Assembly (NCBI GenBank): GCA_027313505.1
Contig: DAHVDN010000022.1
Span: 1-47,536, forward strand
From: Candidatus Dormiibacterota bacterium
GTDB taxonomy: Bacteria > Chloroflexota > Dormibacteria > Aeolococcales > Bog-877
DNA length: 47,536 nt
Reading direction: 5' to 3'
In this document: positions 44,570 through 47,536 of the stretch, one piece after another
Numbering within the stretch: position 1 is the first letter of the stretch
How the letters are laid out: every line of letters starts with the position of its first letter
The notes under the pieces: model-generated
Told to the model about the DNA's origin: nothing
The model's database searches: none
The model's input: only the letters and a program-made list of their open reading frames with translations
Program-made: the position numbers and the translations under genes

Positions 44570-45949
44570 CTAGGTGATCGGTTCGAACGTAGCGGTGAAG
44601 TGACGCAGAGCCGGTGGCTCTGACACCATCCGGTACCCGGGTAGGGTGGCAGCTTCTCGGGCTACCTCCAACACCACCTCGATCACGTAGTCGACGTGGC
44701 TCTGGGTATATGTCCGCCGGGGTACCGCCAGGCGGACTAGATCCATCTCGGCAGGGACCTCACTTCCATCCGGCTTGCGTCCGAACATCACGGTGCCGAT
44801 CTCGACGCTGCGGATGCCCCCGATCTCGTACAGCGCTACTGCCAGTGACTGTCCCGGATACTCGAGGGGTGGAATATGGGCCAGCAGGGCGCGGGCGTCG
44901 ATGTACACCGCGTGTCCCCCTATGGGTTTGACCACCGGGACGCCAGCTTGGTCCAGGGCATCACCGAGGTAGGCGGTGGAGCGGATCCGGTAACGCAGGT
45001 AGTCGGGGTGGACGGCCTCGCGCAGCCCCTGAGCGATGGCCTCCAGATCCCGACCAGCAAGGCCACCGTATGTCGGGAACCCTTCGGTGAGTATGAGCAG
45101 ATTTCGGCAGCTCTCCGCCAGGGAGTTGTCGTTGACCGCCAACCAACCGCCTATGTTTCCAAAGGGATCCTTCTTGGCGCTCATGGTCATCCCGTCGGTC
45201 AGCGAGGCCATCTCGCGGACAATGTCCGGGATCTCCCGATCGCCCTGGCCGGCCTCGCGCTCATGGATGAACCAGGCGTTTTCTGCGAAGCGACAGGCGT
45301 CCAGAAAGAGCGGAACCTTGTATCGGTGGCAGATCCCGCTGGCGCCGCGAATGTTGGCCAGGGACACCGGCTGTCCACCGCCGGAGTTGTTGGTGACTGT
45401 GATGAACACCGCGGGCACATCGTCGATGCGCTCGAACAGCAGCGCTTCCAGGGCGTCCAGGTCCAGGTTCCCCTTGAAGGGGTGGATGGCCTGGGGATCC
45501 TTTCCCTCGGGGATCACCAGGTCCAGAGCCTCGGCCCCGGTGAACTCGACATTAGCCCGGGTGGTATCGAAGTGGGTGTTGTTGGGGATCACCTTGCCCG
45601 GTCCACCGACAACTGAGAAGAGGATCTTCTCGGCGGCCCTACCCTGGTGAGTGGGGATGATGTGCTGAAAGGGAAACAGCTCCTTCACCGCAGCCTCGAA
45701 GCGGAACCATGACGGCGACCCGGCGTAGCTCTCATCTCCGTGTTGGATTGCCGCCCACTGATCCCGGGACATCGCCCCCGTCCCGGAGTCGGTCAGAAGG
45801 TCGATGAGGACGTCCTCGGCATGCAGGCTGAACAGGTTGTAGCCCGCTTGGCGGATCGCCTCCTGGCGCAGAGCTGATGTTGTCATGCGCAGGGGCTCGA
45901 CCGAGTGAATTCGGAACGGTTCTATGATCGTCTTGAACTGAACAGGCAC
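44570..45949 (-). CDS. tnaA: Tryptophanase (beta-eliminating, PLP)
   Basis: Degrades tryptophan to indole, pyruvate and ammonia; tyrosine phenol-lyase is the close alternative. The 459-aa protein shows EPFRIHSVEPLRM at the N terminus, HAEDVLIDLLTDSGTGAMS, the HQGRAAEKILF stretch, NNTHFDTTRAN, TVTNNSGGGQPVS, FLDACRFAENAW and the PLP loop TMSAKKDPFGNIGGW with Lys. SAKKD is the form found in tryptophanases, whereas tyrosine phenol-lyases usually have SGKKD. GTG 45949 is six bases after a TAATAT box, so the mRNA may be leaderless. It has no TnaC-like leader peptide or tryptophan permease beside it. Confidence 0.9.
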   Translation of the reverse strand: MPVQFKTIIEPFRIHSVEPLRMTTSALRQEAIRQAGYNLFSLHAEDVLIDLLTDSGTGAMSRDQWAAIQHGDESYAGSPSWFRFEAAVKELFPFQHIIPTHQGRAAEKILFSVVGGPGKVIPNNTHFDTTRANVEFTGAEALDLVIPEGKDPQAIHPFKGNLDLDALEALLFERIDDVPAVFITVTNNSGGGQPVSLANIRGASGICHRYKVPLFLDACRFAENAWFIHEREAGQGDREIPDIVREMASLTDGMTMSAKKDPFGNIGGWLAVNDNSLAESCRNLLILTEGFPTYGGLAGRDLEAIAQGLREAVHPDYLRYRIRSTAYLGDALDQAGVPVVKPIGGHAVYIDARALLAHIPPLEYPGQSLAVALYEIGGIRSVEIGTVMFGRKPDGSEVPAEMDLVRLAVPRRTYTQSHVDYVIEVVLEVAREAATLPGYRMVSEPPALRHFTATFEPIT

Positions 45950-45955
45950 TGGCCG

Positions 45956-45961
45956 ATATTA
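45956..45961 (-). promoter_or_regulatory. Candidate -10 box for leaderless tnaA transcript
   Basis: On the minus strand TAATAT ends six bases before the GTG start at 45949. There is no ribosome-binding site between, and I see no convincing -35 box. Confidence 0.5.
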
Positions 45962-46528
45962 GTGACCGGGTGGGGTCCGCGGCAGGGTTGGTATACGCTC
46001 TCCGACAGTTCATAGCCTGGTCACCCCGGCACCAGCAATTGTTTGGGGCTCAGGCCTTCCCAGTTGTGGCGGCTGGTTCCTTTTGGATCGACCCGATGCG
46101 CTCCGACCGGTGCCGCGCTAAATCGGCAAACGCTCCACCGCGCATCCCCGACCGTTTCATCTGTTATCGGCAGGACTCTATCGAGGAGGGGGTGTCTGAG
46201 CGATTGACGGACGTCTGGTCGAGTGCGGAGAGGGTGCCGATGTCGCTCTCCGGGTACTGGGGGATGAGGACACGGCGCAGTCGGACACCGTACTTTTGCG
46301 CTGCGGGGAAAGGTCGACGCTGAGCTAAAACCCCTTAATGCCGGCTGAACGTGCCCCCGCCCAAAACCCCGCGTCCACGCCCCGAGCCTGCCCGGTTACG
46401 TTCAGACCTTGTCGAGCAGGTATCCAAAACTGAGGTCTGCGGGAACAGAGGGGTGGAACTCAGATCACCTGAGTCCAGGGGGCTGACCAATGCGTCTCAG
46501 TGCCGCTGGTCCGTCTCAAAAGGGGAAC
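45962..46528. other. Gene-poor spacer upstream of the tRNA fragment
   Basis: About 570 bases without a supported gene. Open frames here have no ribosome site or recognisable domain. CTGAACGT near 46346 and ACGTTCAG near 46403 are an 8-bp inverted repeat about 50 bases apart. No promoter or RNA gene stands out. Confidence 0.4.
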
Positions 46529-46579
46529 TGGTGCGCCCAGAGGGATTTGAACCCCCGCAAACCCAGATCCGTAGTCTGG
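46529..46579 (-). tRNA. 3' part of a tRNA-Arg(ACG) gene, probable attachment-site duplicate
   Basis: Read on the minus strand from 46579, an intact anticodon stem-loop CCAGA-CTACGGA-TCTGG (anticodon ACG at 46572-46570) is followed by a short variable region, a T-arm GGGGGTTCAAATCCCTC, the 3' acceptor strand TGGGCGC, A and an encoded CCA (46531-46529). The 5' half is wrong: no GCGCCCA acceptor strand and no normal D-arm precede the anticodon stem; upstream, a GCTGTC/GACAGC pair encloses an oversized loop. It therefore looks like a 3' tRNA piece left or carried by an integrative element rather than a working tRNA. If so, the element should extend to the right, toward the intact gene outside the window. 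Confidence 0.65.
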
Positions 46580-46902
46580 TGCTGTCCGCCGGATTTGGCC
46601 GTCGATCTCGCCGACAGCGCCTGATATGGGAGTAGTGCTATTTAACAGTGCTTGACACTGCTTGCGTGATCCAGCGTCCATAGGGCAACAGATCCGGTCC
46701 AAAACACGCGTGACTGTAGTTGGCGAAGGACCGTGGAGGGGCGAGAAGCCGCTGGCAACGAGGATGGCTACTATGAGTTCATGTTCTCCGCATTGCCTTC
46801 CTGTGAAGCTTCCGGACTTGGTTTCCCCACCGGATCAAGCCTCTGACTCTACCCACACGATAGCCGACTATGTAGTTGTCAACTCGCCTACTCGCCTGGC
46901 TC

Positions 46903-47439
46903 TCATGGAAACGGCGTATTCCAAGTGGCACAGGCCCCAGTGCTTGCCAAAATGGTGCCAGCTTGTTGAGCGGCGTATGGATTGAGGTTTTCCGGGTAAG
47001 TCCAACCGAAGTATGCCTTCGCCAAGCAGTAAGCATCATCGGCCTCGGTGAGCGGAACACTCATTTGACTGCTGACCTGCTGGATCTGGTTCGGGGTGGC
47101 GTACGCGCCCAAAGCGAAGATGGCTGGATAGACCGGCTGATAGTACCGCCAGGCCAACACGTTCACGGCTCCGTTCTGACACAGAATCGGGCTCGCGTCT
47201 CCGTCAGCGCCGAAGCTGAGCTGCTGCTGGCAAATACCGACCGACGATGGAGTGCTCGCAGGTGGCAAGATTAGCGGGTTGGAAGTCGGGGTCGGGGTGC
47301 TTTGCTGGCTAGGGGCCTGGTTTGGCGGTGGGGTAGCGCCGCCTGCCGCCGGAGTTGGGCTGCAGCCTGCGAGCACCATGAGCATCAGGACGGATGTGAT
47401 GGCAGCCCGGAGTGGTGACCTAAGTGTCCATCCGGTCAT
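46903..47439 (-). CDS. Secreted lipoprotein of unknown function
   Basis: ATG 47439 gives 178 aa with a clear lipoprotein signal: positive residues, a hydrophobic segment ending in MLMVLAGC with the lipidated Cys near residue 26. A Pro/Thr/Gln/Ser-rich stretch of about 40 residues follows as a flexible spacer, then a C-terminal region of about 110 residues with four Cys (GICQQQ, ILCQNG, DAYCLA, GACATW) that could form two disulfides. I recognise no family. The C-terminal part recalls small actinobacterial surface proteins only in style. It lies to the right of the tRNA fragment, so it may belong to an integrated element. No ribosome site is obvious. Confidence 0.7.
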   Translation of the reverse strand: MTGWTLRSPLRAAITSVLMLMVLAGCSPTPAAGGATPPPNQAPSQQSTPTPTSNPLILPPASTPSSVGICQQQLSFGADGDASPILCQNGAVNVLAWRYYQPVYPAIFALGAYATPNQIQQVSSQMSVPLTEADDAYCLAKAYFGWTYPENLNPYAAQQAGTILASTGACATWNTPFP

Positions 47440-47536
47440 GAAGGTCCGCTTCGTTGGGACGGCGGATCGAGACCGATGATCCGGCACCAAACTCTCCGGA
47501 CGATAAGGTGCAGAGGCTCCACATCGTCCTCGGGAT

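Noticed and set aside
46351-46635. Small protein with an EGFEPPQTQIRS-like sequence
   Set aside because: This is the well-known artefact of translating the strand opposite a tRNA T-arm and anticodon arm.
1-47536. CRISPR array
   Set aside because: No regularly spaced repeat series was seen; the only short tandem unit (13024-13070) has two copies with a 7-base gap.

Overview
The window is high-GC DNA with GTG and TTG starts, stop/start overlaps of the GTGA or ATGA type, several starts that sit right behind a -10 box (candidate leaderless mRNAs), a SAM-IV-like riboswitch, an SCO1664-family protein and a mycobacterial-type cytidine deaminase motif (CAEC). This points to an actinobacterium or a neighbouring high-GC lineage such as Dormibacterota or Chloroflexota; I cannot place it more exactly. 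No replication or conjugation genes are seen, so most of it looks chromosomal.

Layout. (1) 1-9559, minus strand: a tightly coupled three-gene operon. It encodes a DUF4338 (DruA-type) domain fused to a P-loop ATPase, an unrecognised 499-aa protein, and a very large HerA/DptH-like ATPase cut by the window edge. This resembles the effector arm of DNA-phosphorothioation or Druantia-type phage defence, in an unusual fused form. It is the best candidate for an undescribed system. (2) 9830-12756: a 61-aa conserved-type small protein, a long GC hairpin, a SAM-IV-like riboswitch in front of a 56-aa zinc-ribbon gene, an IS1380-type transposase relic, and an AAA+ ATPase. (3) 13024-26835: a nucleoside-catabolism island. 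It holds two paralogous MFS carriers, nucleoside deoxyribosyltransferase, two nucleoside hydrolases, ribokinase, thymidine phosphorylase, cytidine deaminase, deoxyribose-phosphate aldolase, and a pair of aldehyde dehydrogenase genes that look like ALDH16 split in two. An acetyltransferase and a cytochrome P450 are embedded. A LacI-type operator overlaps the first promoter.

(4) 26967-32139: metK, then manC, a phosphohexomutase and a mannose-6-phosphate-isomerase-type cupin (GDP-mannose supply), and a polytopic membrane protein. (5) 32480-37420: GABA-type aminotransferase, semialdehyde dehydrogenase, acyl-CoA dehydrogenase and an alpha/beta hydrolase in one operon. (6) 37504-45949: 2'-5' RNA ligase family protein, SCO1664-family kinase-like protein, SIS-domain protein, DedA protein, an MFS transporter fused to a cytidylate-kinase-like domain with its MerR regulator, an acetyltransferase and tryptophanase. 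(7) 45950-47536: a gene-poor stretch with the 3' part of a tRNA-Arg(ACG) gene, which looks like an attachment-site duplicate, followed by a lipoprotein gene.

How the genes work together. In region 3, nucleosides would be imported, cytidine deaminated, and the glycosidic bond split by hydrolysis, transfer or phosphorolysis. Ribose would enter metabolism through ribokinase. Deoxyribose 5-phosphate would be cleaved by DeoC to glyceraldehyde 3-phosphate and acetaldehyde, which the adjacent dehydrogenase could oxidise. In region 5, an omega-amino acid would be transaminated to a semialdehyde and oxidised to a dicarboxylate. All functions rest on reading the sequence by eye; no alignment or database search was run.
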